In this document: piece after piece, positions 55,102-63,387 of the stretch
How positions within the stretch are numbered: the stretch's first letter is position 1
Layout of the letters: each line of letters opens with the position of its first letter
Assembly (NCBI GenBank): GCA_963791615.1
Contig: CAWBTE010000006.1
Location: forward strand, 1,116,001 to 1,180,000
Reading direction: 5' to 3'
Origin: CAILZL01 sp963791615
GTDB taxonomy: Bacteria > Pseudomonadota > Gammaproteobacteria > Steroidobacterales > Steroidobacteraceae
Length of the DNA: 64,000 bases
Program-made: the position numbers and the translations under genes
Notes under the pieces: generated by a model
The model's input: the letters and a program-made list of their open reading frames with translations, nothing else
Database searches by the model: none
What the model was told of the DNA's origin: nothing

Positions 55102-56775
55102 TTAGTGCGTGTAGTAAGTGCGGTAAATCTGATTAGCCGCATCATCGCTCACCAGCAACGAGCCATCGTTCATGATGGCAGTAGCCACAGGCCGGCCCCA
55201 GACATTACCGTCATCAACAATGAAGCCGGTCATGAAATCCTCGTATTCGCCGCTGGGCACACCGTCTTTCATCCGCACGCGCACCAGTTTATAGCCGGTG
55301 CGAAAGCTGCGATTCCACGAACCATGCAATGCCACGATGGCATCGCCCACGTAATCAGCCGGAAATGCGGCACTACCTGATGCCGCCGTATAGAAATTCA
55401 GATGCAATGCAGCCGAATGCGCCTGAAACAACACATCCGGCACAATCGCCTTGCCGAGCAGATCGGGCCGGTCGCCCTTCAGGCGCGGATCTTCGTTGTT
55501 GCCCAGGTAGTACCAGGGCCAGCCATAAAAGCCGCCCTGTTTGACACGCGTCGAGTAGTCCGGCACCAGATCGTCGCCCAGCAAATCGCGCTCATTAACC
55601 GTACACCAGAGGTCCTGCGTCTTCGGTTCAATAGCCAGACTGACGCAGTTGCGCAAGCCGGTAGCAAAAGTCTTGCCTTGATTACTACCTACCTCGTAAA
55701 CCAGCACGGCAGCGCGATTGGTTTCCTGCTCCCAGGTAGCACCCAGCCCATACTCGGCTTCCCATACTTTGATCTCCGCAGCCGTCTTCTTTGGCATGGT
55801 CTCGGCAACATTCGACATTGAACCGATGGTGACGAACATGCGTTTTCCATCCTTCGAAAACACCATGTCGCGGGTGTAGTGACCCCGTCCGCCGGGCACC
55901 TCTGTCACCACCTCCGGTGCGCCGCGCGCTTGCTTGTCGCCAGTACGGTAAGGAAAGCGCACGATTCGATGATTCTCGGCAACATAGAGCCATTCCGGTT
56001 TATTGGCATCCGGGTAGAAAGCCAGACCAAAAGGTTGCTTCAAGCCATCCACAAATACCTGCGAACTGGCTGCAATAGCGCCACCGGCCGCCGGTTGCAG
56101 CACGGAGATGCGCCCACCACGGGTTTCGCTGACCAGTACATCGCCATTGGCTGCAACGAGCATGCGACGCGGTCCCTCAAGCCCCTTTGCAAATACCTCG
56201 ACTTTGAACCCCGGGGGCAAGGCAAGATTGGCGTCGGACGGACGTTCTACGAGTTTGGGGTTGTTGCGCACCGTGGGTGTAGCGAACGGCATAGCCAATT
56301 TGGCGGCATCGATGCGATGCACGCGGCCCGGTTTATCCTTGCGCCAATCCGCTTGATCAGTTACAGCGGTCACCGCAGTTGCAGCGGCGACGACATCCTT
56401 CACGCTCTGTAAATAGGCAACGAGATTATCGCGATCATTCTTGTCCACCACCGCATTGACCATGGAAGAGCCGGGCACCACCGTGGTTGGTGCTTCCAGG
56501 AAGCTCGCCAAAGTTGCGGCATTCCAGGTGAGTCTGGAGTCACGTAATGCACGGGTATAGGCGAAGCTCGACGTGCTCGCTGCCTGCTTGCCGTAAGTAC
56601 CATTCAACGCTGGTCCCTGTGCACCTCCCTTGTCGTCCGGCTCGGCGGTGTGACAGATCGTGCACTGCTGTCGAAATACAGTGCGGCCTGCATTGACATC
56701 GGCGCTGAAAGCATCAGGGCCTGCTGCCAGCAACATCAGGCACACGCCGAACAAATGTTTCGTTGTGTTACTCAT
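55102..56775 (-). CDS. Cytochrome c / soluble glucose dehydrogenase-like (PQQ sugar dehydrogenase) fusion
   Basis: 557 residues from ATG 56775, 7 nt after GGAG. Signal peptide (LFGVCLMLLAAGPDAFSADV), then cytochrome c with FRQQCTICHTAEPDDKGG and a distal Met in GSSMVNAVVD, then a six-bladed propeller: LALPPGFKVEVFAKGLEGPR, GDVLVSETRGGRISVL, PFGLAFYPDANKPEWLYVAE, HYTRDMVFSKDGKRMFVTIG, GFYGWPWYYLGNNEDPRLKG, ALHGSWNRSF. It would oxidise a sugar in the periplasm and pass electrons to its own heme. The TAA stop is formed by the target duplication of the repeat element. Confidence 0.88.
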   Translation of the reverse strand: MSNTTKHLFGVCLMLLAAGPDAFSADVNAGRTVFRQQCTICHTAEPDDKGGAQGPALNGTYGKQAASTSSFAYTRALRDSRLTWNAATLASFLEAPTTVVPGSSMVNAVVDKNDRDNLVAYLQSVKDVVAAATAVTAVTDQADWRKDKPGRVHRIDAAKLAMPFATPTVRNNPKLVERPSDANLALPPGFKVEVFAKGLEGPRRMLVAANGDVLVSETRGGRISVLQPAAGGAIAASSQVFVDGLKQPFGLAFYPDANKPEWLYVAENHRIVRFPYRTGDKQARGAPEVVTEVPGGRGHYTRDMVFSKDGKRMFVTIGSMSNVAETMPKKTAAEIKVWEAEYGLGATWEQETNRAAVLVYEVGSNQGKTFATGLRNCVSLAIEPKTQDLWCTVNERDLLGDDLVPDYSTRVKQGGFYGWPWYYLGNNEDPRLKGDRPDLLGKAIVPDVLFQAHSAALHLNFYTAASGSAAFPADYVGDAIVALHGSWNRSFRTGYKLVRVRMKDGVPSGEYEDFMTGFIVDDGNVWGRPVATAIMNDGSLLVSDDAANQIYRTYYTH

Positions 56776-56904
56776 CATCGTGCTCCAGAAAAATGAGTGT
56801 ATTTCTGCCGACATAGCGCGGAGTGGCGCTACCCTTAAACAACTCTGAGGCAACACAACGACGCCCAGAAAACAGCCCGGATTCGCACGCGGTCAGGCGT
56901 GAAC

Positions 56905-56935
56905 AAAGCCCCGCAATGCGGGGCTTTCTCTTTCA
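56905..56935. terminator. GC-rich hairpin, probable terminator
   Basis: AAAGCCCCGC-AAT-GCGGGGCTTT (56905-56927), the same core as the terminators at 21.2 and 34.7 kb. It lies between two minus-strand genes, downstream of the Gfo/Idh/MocA gene; the trailing sequence is only partly T-rich on either strand. Confidence 0.8.
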
Positions 56936-56970
56936 TCTCTGGCTCTGAATGGTCCACCTGCAATGCTTGA

Positions 56971-58176
56971 CTACATCGGCAAATAAACCGCCTGGCCCGT
57001 TTTCGAGCTGCGATACACCGCTTCCACGAACTCGATGTTCTGGACGCCCATCTCGAAGGTATTCATCTTCACTTCCTCTATGCCACGAATGGCATTGATG
57101 AATTCCTCCTCCACCCGATAACGCGCCTGCGCTTCTCTCGGGTTCGGCACCTCGGCAAGCTTGTCGTCGCCGGCCTTGCCGAAAAAAATCTTCCGCTCCT
57201 GATTCGTGTATATCGTGCCCTTGGTACCGTAGATCCACGTGTAATTGCCGGTGGACAGACCCGAGATCGCACTGATCCGCAAGTGGACTTGCGCATTGTT
57301 GACCAACTCGTACAGCACATCGATGTGATCCGGTACGCTGATGGACACCATCTGGCCCTCCGGGGTTTTGCGGTACGGCACCTGCACCTTCGACATGGCC
57401 ATCACCCGCGTGGCCAGCCCGGCCCAGCGGGATATCTCTTCATAGGTCTGACCGACACTGAGCGCGTTATAGCCGGACTCCTCAGTGCTTTGCCGGAAAC
57501 TCAGTTCGCCATCTTCGTCGGCGAACCCCCCCTCACCGGTCAGCTGCCGCCGTGTGGTCTGTACACGCTGCGCATCTACCGACAGCACTTCGCCAATATC
57601 GCCACCCCAGATCATCTTCTTCAGCAGGTTGTCCTGCCAGTAGCTCTGCGACATGGGCACGATCTGCGTCACGAGCCTGGGGTAGCGCTGCGCTGCAGCC
57701 AGCATTTCCCGGGCCTCGGCAACGTTGTTCGCCATGCGTGCCTGAGTGAGAACGTGTTTGCCACTTTCCAGTGCCGCCAGGGTCATCGTGCGATGCATGT
57801 ACGGCGGAGTGCCGATCGACACTGCATCGATTTCCTTGTCATCCAGCAGGTCTCGCCAGTTGGCATAGGGTTTCGCTATACCAAACTTGTCCGTCACCCG
57901 TTTGCTGGACTCGAGGCTGCGATTGGCCACGGCAACAATCTCGCACTCCGGAATTTTCCGGAAGCCGGGAATCTGCACGTTCTGAAGGTTGTTGCCTGCA
58001 CCGATGATGCCGATGCGAATCTTCCGGGAACGTGCTGAGCTGCCCGCGCGCGCGCCACTCGTAGTGGTCTGGGCCATGGCGACTGCCGGAATCATGGCGG
58101 CTGCGGCAAGCGGGAGCGCGCTGGCCGAGAGGAAATCCCGGCGGCTCACGCCCGGTAAATCAGGCTTCTTTGTCAT
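56971..58176 (-). CDS. Tat-exported Gfo/Idh/MocA-family oxidoreductase
   Basis: 401 residues. A Tat leader (GVSRRDFLSASALPLAAAAM) precedes a Rossmann domain (RIGIIGAGNNLQNVQIPGFR) and KEIDAVSIGTPPYMHRTM, ESGKHVLTQARMANNVAEAR (the EKP Lys position is degenerate, reading TQA). The C-terminal half is the mixed beta-sheet domain. Exported relatives oxidise or reduce sugars at C3 or hydrolyse glycosides through a 3-keto intermediate with tightly bound NAD. This fits the 3-keto-glycoside genes at 35-40 kb, but no direct link is shown. Confidence 0.85.
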   Translation of the reverse strand: MTKKPDLPGVSRRDFLSASALPLAAAAMIPAVAMAQTTTSGARAGSSARSRKIRIGIIGAGNNLQNVQIPGFRKIPECEIVAVANRSLESSKRVTDKFGIAKPYANWRDLLDDKEIDAVSIGTPPYMHRTMTLAALESGKHVLTQARMANNVAEAREMLAAAQRYPRLVTQIVPMSQSYWQDNLLKKMIWGGDIGEVLSVDAQRVQTTRRQLTGEGGFADEDGELSFRQSTEESGYNALSVGQTYEEISRWAGLATRVMAMSKVQVPYRKTPEGQMVSISVPDHIDVLYELVNNAQVHLRISAISGLSTGNYTWIYGTKGTIYTNQERKIFFGKAGDDKLAEVPNPREAQARYRVEEEFINAIRGIEEVKMNTFEMGVQNIEFVEAVYRSSKTGQAVYLPM

Positions 58177-58285
58177 ATGTCCCCCAAAAATAGATAGCGA
58201 ATCTGGCTTCGCCGAGCCTAGTTTATGTTGCTGTCATCCAGCTGTCTGCAACCATGGGTTTGTCTGGAACCATGCGCAATACCGG

Positions 58286-58966
58286 CTACTGCGTAACCAC
58301 CTGGTCATCCAGCGATGCGCGCAGCTGCGCTGGCAGTTGCAGACGACCAGCCAGCGCGTCCAGCCAGACGCGTTCGGCGGGATGATCCGGGTCAATGGCA
58401 AGACGCGAGGCCAGGTACAGCTCCGCGCCTTGCTCGGGCGTAGCGGCCTGTGCAGCCAGCTGGTTGAGATCCACAGGCTGCGTCATCGCGTCGAACACCA
58501 GGGCCTTGGCCTGAGCATCCAGCCCCAGTTTCTCCACCTGCGTGAACAGGCGCTGCTGCTCGGTAGCATCCACGTGTCCATCAGCCTTGGCGGCGCCGAT
58601 CATGGCGCGGATCAGCACCAGTTCGAACGAGCCGCCATCCGCTGCGGGCTGGGCATGCGGCAGCTGCGTAGTCGGTTCGACTGGCACGACACCGGGCTGG
58701 TTGCGGCGGTAATTCTGATAAGCCTGATACGCAAGAGCGCCGAGCACGGCAGCACCACCATAACCCACGGCGCCGCCTGCCAGCTTGCGCACTTTCTTGC
58801 CGCCCAGCAGCAGACCAAGCAAACCGCCAGTGACCGCACCCGCACCGAAAGACTGGGTGCCACTGGCCTGATTCAGCCGGTCGCGCGCCTGCTGCGTTAC
58901 CTGCCCGAGCCCGCCAGCAACCTGGCCGCCGAGTACCTGTTCAAGCAATTGCCTGGGATCAAACAT
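58286..58966 (-). CDS. DUF533 (YebE/TerB-like) protein
   Basis: 226 residues from MFDPRQLLEQVLGGQVAGGL (58966). A glycine-rich hydrophobic stretch (GAGAVTGGLLGLLLGG, then GAVGYGGAAVLGALAYQAYQ) suggests membrane insertion, and the C-terminal ~110 residues form the TerB-like helical domain: IRAMIGAAKADGHVDATEQQ, with an EF-like ADGHVDATEQQRL loop, and ASRLAIDPDHPAERVWLDAL. Function unknown. Confidence 0.85.
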   Translation of the reverse strand: MFDPRQLLEQVLGGQVAGGLGQVTQQARDRLNQASGTQSFGAGAVTGGLLGLLLGGKKVRKLAGGAVGYGGAAVLGALAYQAYQNYRRNQPGVVPVEPTTQLPHAQPAADGGSFELVLIRAMIGAAKADGHVDATEQQRLFTQVEKLGLDAQAKALVFDAMTQPVDLNQLAAQAATPEQGAELYLASRLAIDPDHPAERVWLDALAGRLQLPAQLRASLDDQVVTQ

Positions 58967-59185
58967 CGCAAACCTCACATTGATTCGCCGCTGACCAGCA
59001 CGTCAGCCGGATGCACCTGGGTGGAAGCAGCCGTTACGACAGCGCATCACAGGAAAAGGTTGCGGATATGCAAGAAACTTTGCGCAACTAAGATTGAAGG
59101 CGAACCGTCAGCATACGAACTACTCAGCCACGCCCATGAATTTCCAGATATTGAACACAGGATGATGACCTAGCCTGAGCACTGT

Positions 59186-60601
59186 CTATTTTTCAGGAAT
59201 ATATGGAGCGTCATTGGCCTGCTGGAACAGCCAGTTGCGCACCACGGCGTTGGAGTAGGTCGCATTCCAGGACCAGTGCATGGTCTGGGAGATCGTCCCG
59301 GGAATGTAGAGCGTGACCAGATGTTGCGCGTTCCGTGCTTTGGCTCGCGTCAACTGGGCCTTGGCAAGCTGTTCCGCCTTGTCACCGCGCAGCAGGCCGT
59401 TCCACATCAGTTCGCCTTCCTTGCCGTAGCCGATGTCGATGTTCATGCCCTGCTTGTTCATGATTTCCGAGACATCCTTGAGACGATCACCCTTGAGGCG
59501 GGTGTCGTTCGGGCCAAGACTGCCGGGACCGGAACCATCCGTCAGGCCTGTAAAAAACCAGCCCGGCATGGCTTTCAGCATGGTGGCGAAGTTGTCTTCT
59601 CCGAGCTTCAGATCCTTGAAAGCGTGATAAGGATCGTAAGCAGTACTGATCTGTGCAGCGAACAGGTTCTGATTCGCCAGGATGGTATTCCACATGGGGA
59701 CGCTGCCGCCCGCCAGAGAAATGGCGTAGATCCGCAAGGGATCAACGCTGTATTCGGCCATGATTTTCTCAATGACCTTCACATAGTTCTGTTGCATTTC
59801 CGATTTGGCGAACTCTGCATTCCAGGTTGCGTCCACAGGACCGCCTACCGTGACAACAAACGCCTGATTGCCGGCCTGCGATTCTTCGGACGCCCAATAC
59901 AGCGCATCGGGGTGAGTGAACAGTGCGCCGCGATACTTGCCGACATTGTCGGTATAGGAATAGTCACCGGATGGATAATGCACAACCAGCGGCAACTTCC
60001 TGGTGTTGCTGACTTCATATCCCTTGGGGATGTAGAGGTGGTAGTACAGCGTGCGGCCAGTTTTCTCGTTCTTCCAGGTAAAGGTCTTGAAGTCATCCAC
60101 GCCCAGGGACATCTCGCGGGTCGTGACAAACCGGTTCGGTGCAACCACCTTGCCGGAGCGGGTCACAATCGGCTCTGACTGGAAGCCGTAGAACGCACTC
60201 AATTTGTCCCGGTACTTGCTGGCGGTGTTGAAGGTGATCTGATCCCGATACGTGGTCTGATCCATGTTCTGAATGGTCAGATTGATGAACACATATTTTC
60301 CATGGAGCCCCACATCGTCCTTCTTGCCGCTGTTGTTTACATACAGATTGGCAATGGAGCGGTTATTGACGAGGTGGTAGGTGAACTTGCCAGGATGTTC
60401 GTTGCTATGCTCAATCGCCCGGCTATCGATTTCATCGCTGTATTCCAGACGCAAGGCCGTAACAGTCTCACCCCAATCCAGAACTTCGGTAACGATCGTC
60501 GCTTCCTTGAGGGAAGCGGTTACCACATCGGCACTGAAGGCCGAAGCAGAAAAGGCAAGAAAAAACGCTGCCGACAGCAGCACGGAGTTTATGTGTTTCA
60601 T
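59186..60601 (-). CDS. Exported alpha/beta hydrolase (esterase / PHB-depolymerase-like)
   Basis: 471 residues from MKHINSVLLSAAFFLAFSAS (60601), with GGGGAG upstream. An N-terminal beta domain (~25-190; GLHGKYVFINLTIQNMDQTT) precedes the hydrolase core: TLYYHLYIPKGYEVSNTRKL, PLVVHYPSGDYSYTDNVG, and the nucleophile elbow RIYAISLAGGSVPMWNTILA (Ser in SLAGG). A C-terminal His is likely in GTISQTMHWSWN. It resembles feruloyl-esterase and polyhydroxybutyrate-depolymerase-like secreted enzymes; the substrate is uncertain. Confidence 0.75.
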   Translation of the reverse strand: MKHINSVLLSAAFFLAFSASAFSADVVTASLKEATIVTEVLDWGETVTALRLEYSDEIDSRAIEHSNEHPGKFTYHLVNNRSIANLYVNNSGKKDDVGLHGKYVFINLTIQNMDQTTYRDQITFNTASKYRDKLSAFYGFQSEPIVTRSGKVVAPNRFVTTREMSLGVDDFKTFTWKNEKTGRTLYYHLYIPKGYEVSNTRKLPLVVHYPSGDYSYTDNVGKYRGALFTHPDALYWASEESQAGNQAFVVTVGGPVDATWNAEFAKSEMQQNYVKVIEKIMAEYSVDPLRIYAISLAGGSVPMWNTILANQNLFAAQISTAYDPYHAFKDLKLGEDNFATMLKAMPGWFFTGLTDGSGPGSLGPNDTRLKGDRLKDVSEIMNKQGMNIDIGYGKEGELMWNGLLRGDKAEQLAKAQLTRAKARNAQHLVTLYIPGTISQTMHWSWNATYSNAVVRNWLFQQANDAPYIPEK

Positions 60602-60688
60602 GACATTCGTCTCCCCAATGATCTCTATAGTTTTTTGTACGAAGTCGGGATCAAGCACGCCGAGATCGTGACAGCCTGCACAACGAAA

Positions 60689-61657
60689 TTACTTCTTGTC
60701 CGTACCCGTCATTTTCAAGGCGTCCGCGTTACCAAGGTTTGCAGACTTCAACAGCAGCGGGAAAGCAGCCTCGTAGTTACCGGCTTTCAAGAGTGCATAA
60801 CCTTTCTTGTATTGGCCTGCCGCAAAATCACTCAACTTGGCCTTGGCATCAGAGCTGCCATAAGCTGCAGCCAGCTGATAATACTCCAGTGTCTTGTTCT
60901 GATCGGCCGCAACGTAGCGGCCTTCTGCATAGATCCGGGCAAGGGCTTCAGCACTATCCTGGTCAGCACTACCACCACCTTCTTTTGCAGCGACTTCCTG
61001 GTAGATGCCTATTGCCTTCTGAACATCCTGGTTAACACCCTTCCCCTCAAGTAACAGACTGGCGAGATAAAAACCCTCGCCATTCTTCTCATAGTATTCC
61101 GCAGCCTTGGCGTAATCCTGCTCTACCCCTTGGCCATTTTCATAAGATATGCCGACATAACGAACCGCCTTGGTGTCACCCTTGTCCGCGGCAGCTTTGA
61201 AGTACTGGAATGCCTTGGCGTAATCCTGTTCGACAACACCCTTGCCTTTACCTCCCGTGCCGGGGACAGACACGCCGTAATACAACAAACCCAGGTTGTG
61301 ATAAGCCCGGGTGGCGCCGTGCTCCCATGCTGAGTTCCACCACTTCATGGCTTCCTGATTTGTATCCTGACCATTTTCGAGCGGGACACGACCACCCAGA
61401 TACATTTCACCCAATTGCACCATTGCTTCAGCGTTGCCCATGTCAGCGGAAGCTCGCAACAGCTTGAGTGTCATGTCAGTGAGTTCCGGGGTGACCGGAG
61501 TGATGTGTTTGATGGCATATCCCATCTCATATAAGGCCTTGTCGTCGAGGCCAGCGCTGCTGAGCGATTGATCCCCAGCCTTTTCTTTTGCACAGCTGCT
61601 TATGCCCACAGCCAGCATGAGAGCAAGCCCTGAAGCAAATAACTTCTTCATAATCAA
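60689..61657 (-). CDS. Sel1-repeat lipoprotein
   Basis: 322 residues, GGGGAG 6 nt before ATG 61657. Lipobox VGISSCAKEK. At least five Sel1 repeats follow: AMVQLGEMYLGGRVPLENGQ, RAYHNLGLLYYGVSVPG, AVRYVGISYENGQGVEQDYA, LASLLLEGKGVNQDVQKAIG, ALARIYAEGRYVAADQNKTL. Such superhelical lipoproteins are usually adaptors. It lies between the esterase and a ceramidase-like gene on the same strand. Confidence 0.88.
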   Translation of the reverse strand: MIMKKLFASGLALMLAVGISSCAKEKAGDQSLSSAGLDDKALYEMGYAIKHITPVTPELTDMTLKLLRASADMGNAEAMVQLGEMYLGGRVPLENGQDTNQEAMKWWNSAWEHGATRAYHNLGLLYYGVSVPGTGGKGKGVVEQDYAKAFQYFKAAADKGDTKAVRYVGISYENGQGVEQDYAKAAEYYEKNGEGFYLASLLLEGKGVNQDVQKAIGIYQEVAAKEGGGSADQDSAEALARIYAEGRYVAADQNKTLEYYQLAAAYGSSDAKAKLSDFAAGQYKKGYALLKAGNYEAAFPLLLKSANLGNADALKMTGTDKK

Positions 61658-61770
61658 TGTCTCCCCTCGTTACAATTCAATTCGTTTTCCGTTTCTTGCG
61701 TATCCAGGGTATTACCGACCGGACATCTACAGGGATCACCCGGTCACGCTGCCCTCCAGACCAGAATCTG

Positions 61771-63105
61771 CTATTGGGTGGATTCGATAAGCTTATTCAT
61801 CAAGCTGGTGAACGTGCCGTCAATTGTACCCACCTTATACCGCTTGTTATTACCCGTGTGCCAGCCATCGTGAATCAGGGCGTAGTCGTCAGGCATATAC
61901 GAGGTATAAGGCGCTGCTTGCCCGTTGTACGAGCGGTTCTGATTGGAGACCAGCGTGTCCTTGAGCAAGGAATGATCCCGCATATAGACGCCGGTCGAGT
62001 TGAACAACTCGGCGGGGTTGCCAATCAGAGCGATATCCCCAATGCGCAACAGTTTCAGCTGTATACCGGCATCTGGCTCGCCTGACTTGTACGCCGGAAG
62101 CGTGGCGGTGCCGAAGGCATAGCTGACCTTCGCGTCGCTGGTGACGGTTTTGATCTTCGCAAGAGCCGTCAGCACGTCAGCAAACTGAACCTTTCCATAG
62201 AATCTCAGCAGCTCAACAACCGCAGTGGACATGTAAGAAATTTCCTGCTCGCCGGTGGTGATGCTGGGGGTGAAATACTCGTTGGAGATGATGGGATTCT
62301 GGTCACCTGAGGCGCCGGGGAGCCAGTTGGCAACCGCTCCCGGAAATCTGGCCTCCAGGGCACCCGAAACAGCGCCAGCGATGTCGCCGCTGATGCCTGT
62401 GCCGTCTTTGTTCAATTTGTTGGCATACATGACCGTGTTGTGTACAGCGTAGTGCACGATGAACGCGATGGGCTTGTCTTGCATATCGGCAAAGCGAATG
62501 ACCGCAAGCGTCTTGTCAGAAGGTCCAACAGGGTTGTAACCCTGTGCGCCATACGTCGTGCCATCCGGTTTGGTAAAAATGCCCTGGCGGTTGGTATTGA
62601 TGTAGCTTGCCGAATAACCGATGCCGACGCTCGCAGGCCGCATACTTTTGATGGCCTGATCGGCCGCTTCAATCATCTGGTTATAGACGAATTTGTTATA
62701 GAGCTCCGTGGATGGCACTTTCGGATCAATAGCGGTGTTCGGCGATGTGTGGCCATGGGTCCCACCATAATAGATAGCCTCAACCGGCACTCCGGTGTGC
62801 TTCGACAGGCCCGTCAGAAAGGTTTCCGGCGCAGGAGGTCCACCCGACTCAAAAGTAACCACCAGGGCCGGGGTTGCGCCATTGCCGACCGCAATCACGC
62901 GCACATGAATGGGATCGATGATTCCCACCAATTTCGTTCGGGCCGTACCGAACAGGGGCAGCCATTCCTGCTTTGGCGTGATGTCACGAACCGCGGCACC
63001 GACAAACAACTGCTGGCCCGCTGCTTGCGCCGCCTGGACAGCGCCACCGGGAATCGCGAACACCGCGATCAGGCAGGCAACCAGAATGCCCTGGATTTTT
63101 TTCAT
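61771..63105 (-). CDS. Exported ceramidase-like hydrolase, paralogue 4
   Basis: 444 residues from MKKIQGILVACLIAVFAIPG (63105), with GGGAGA upstream. Key segments are DITPKQEWLPLFGTARTKLV, IIDPIHVRVIAVGNGATPAL, IYYGGTHGHTSPNTAIDPKV, VHYAVHNTVMYANKLNKDGT, GISGDIAGAVSGALEARFPG and GASGDQNPIISNEYFTPSI. It is highly similar to the protein at 53525-54856 along its whole length, so these two are recent duplicates on opposite strands. Amide or ester hydrolysis outside the cytoplasm is inferred from the family. Confidence 0.78.
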   Translation of the reverse strand: MKKIQGILVACLIAVFAIPGGAVQAAQAAGQQLFVGAAVRDITPKQEWLPLFGTARTKLVGIIDPIHVRVIAVGNGATPALVVTFESGGPPAPETFLTGLSKHTGVPVEAIYYGGTHGHTSPNTAIDPKVPSTELYNKFVYNQMIEAADQAIKSMRPASVGIGYSASYINTNRQGIFTKPDGTTYGAQGYNPVGPSDKTLAVIRFADMQDKPIAFIVHYAVHNTVMYANKLNKDGTGISGDIAGAVSGALEARFPGAVANWLPGASGDQNPIISNEYFTPSITTGEQEISYMSTAVVELLRFYGKVQFADVLTALAKIKTVTSDAKVSYAFGTATLPAYKSGEPDAGIQLKLLRIGDIALIGNPAELFNSTGVYMRDHSLLKDTLVSNQNRSYNGQAAPYTSYMPDDYALIHDGWHTGNNKRYKVGTIDGTFTSLMNKLIESTQ

Positions 63106-63221
63106 CGAAATATCTCCCGTCATTTTATCGAAACAGAGGAACGGAACCATTGTTCCTTTCCACGCGAAGGGGTTGTTAATTCAGTACGGTCAGGCAGCAA
63201 ACCGGATCGAGCATGGTGTAA

Positions 63222-63375
63222 GAGCCTGTTCACGATCTCGCTGAAGGGCGCATTGCTGCGTTGATTTGTTTATTACTTGGGCCGCGAAAAATACTCACGT
63301 ACTACGTGTACGCTGCGTTTTTTCACGTCGTTTCGCCTTGCACTGCATCCCTTGATCGAGATCGTGAACAGGCTC
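63222..63375. repeat. 154-bp inverted-repeat element, copy 3 (MITE-like)
   Basis: Arms GAGCCTGTTCACGATCTCG and exact complement. In reverse orientation it shares with copies 1 and 2 the core AAAAAACGCAGCGTACACG, AGTACGTGAGTATTTTT and CAACGCAGCAATGCGCCCTT. Flanked by TAA on both sides (63219-63221 and 63376-63378). It sits between the ceramidase-like gene and the methyltransferase gene. Confidence 0.88.
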
Positions 63376-63387
63376 TAAAAACAAAAC

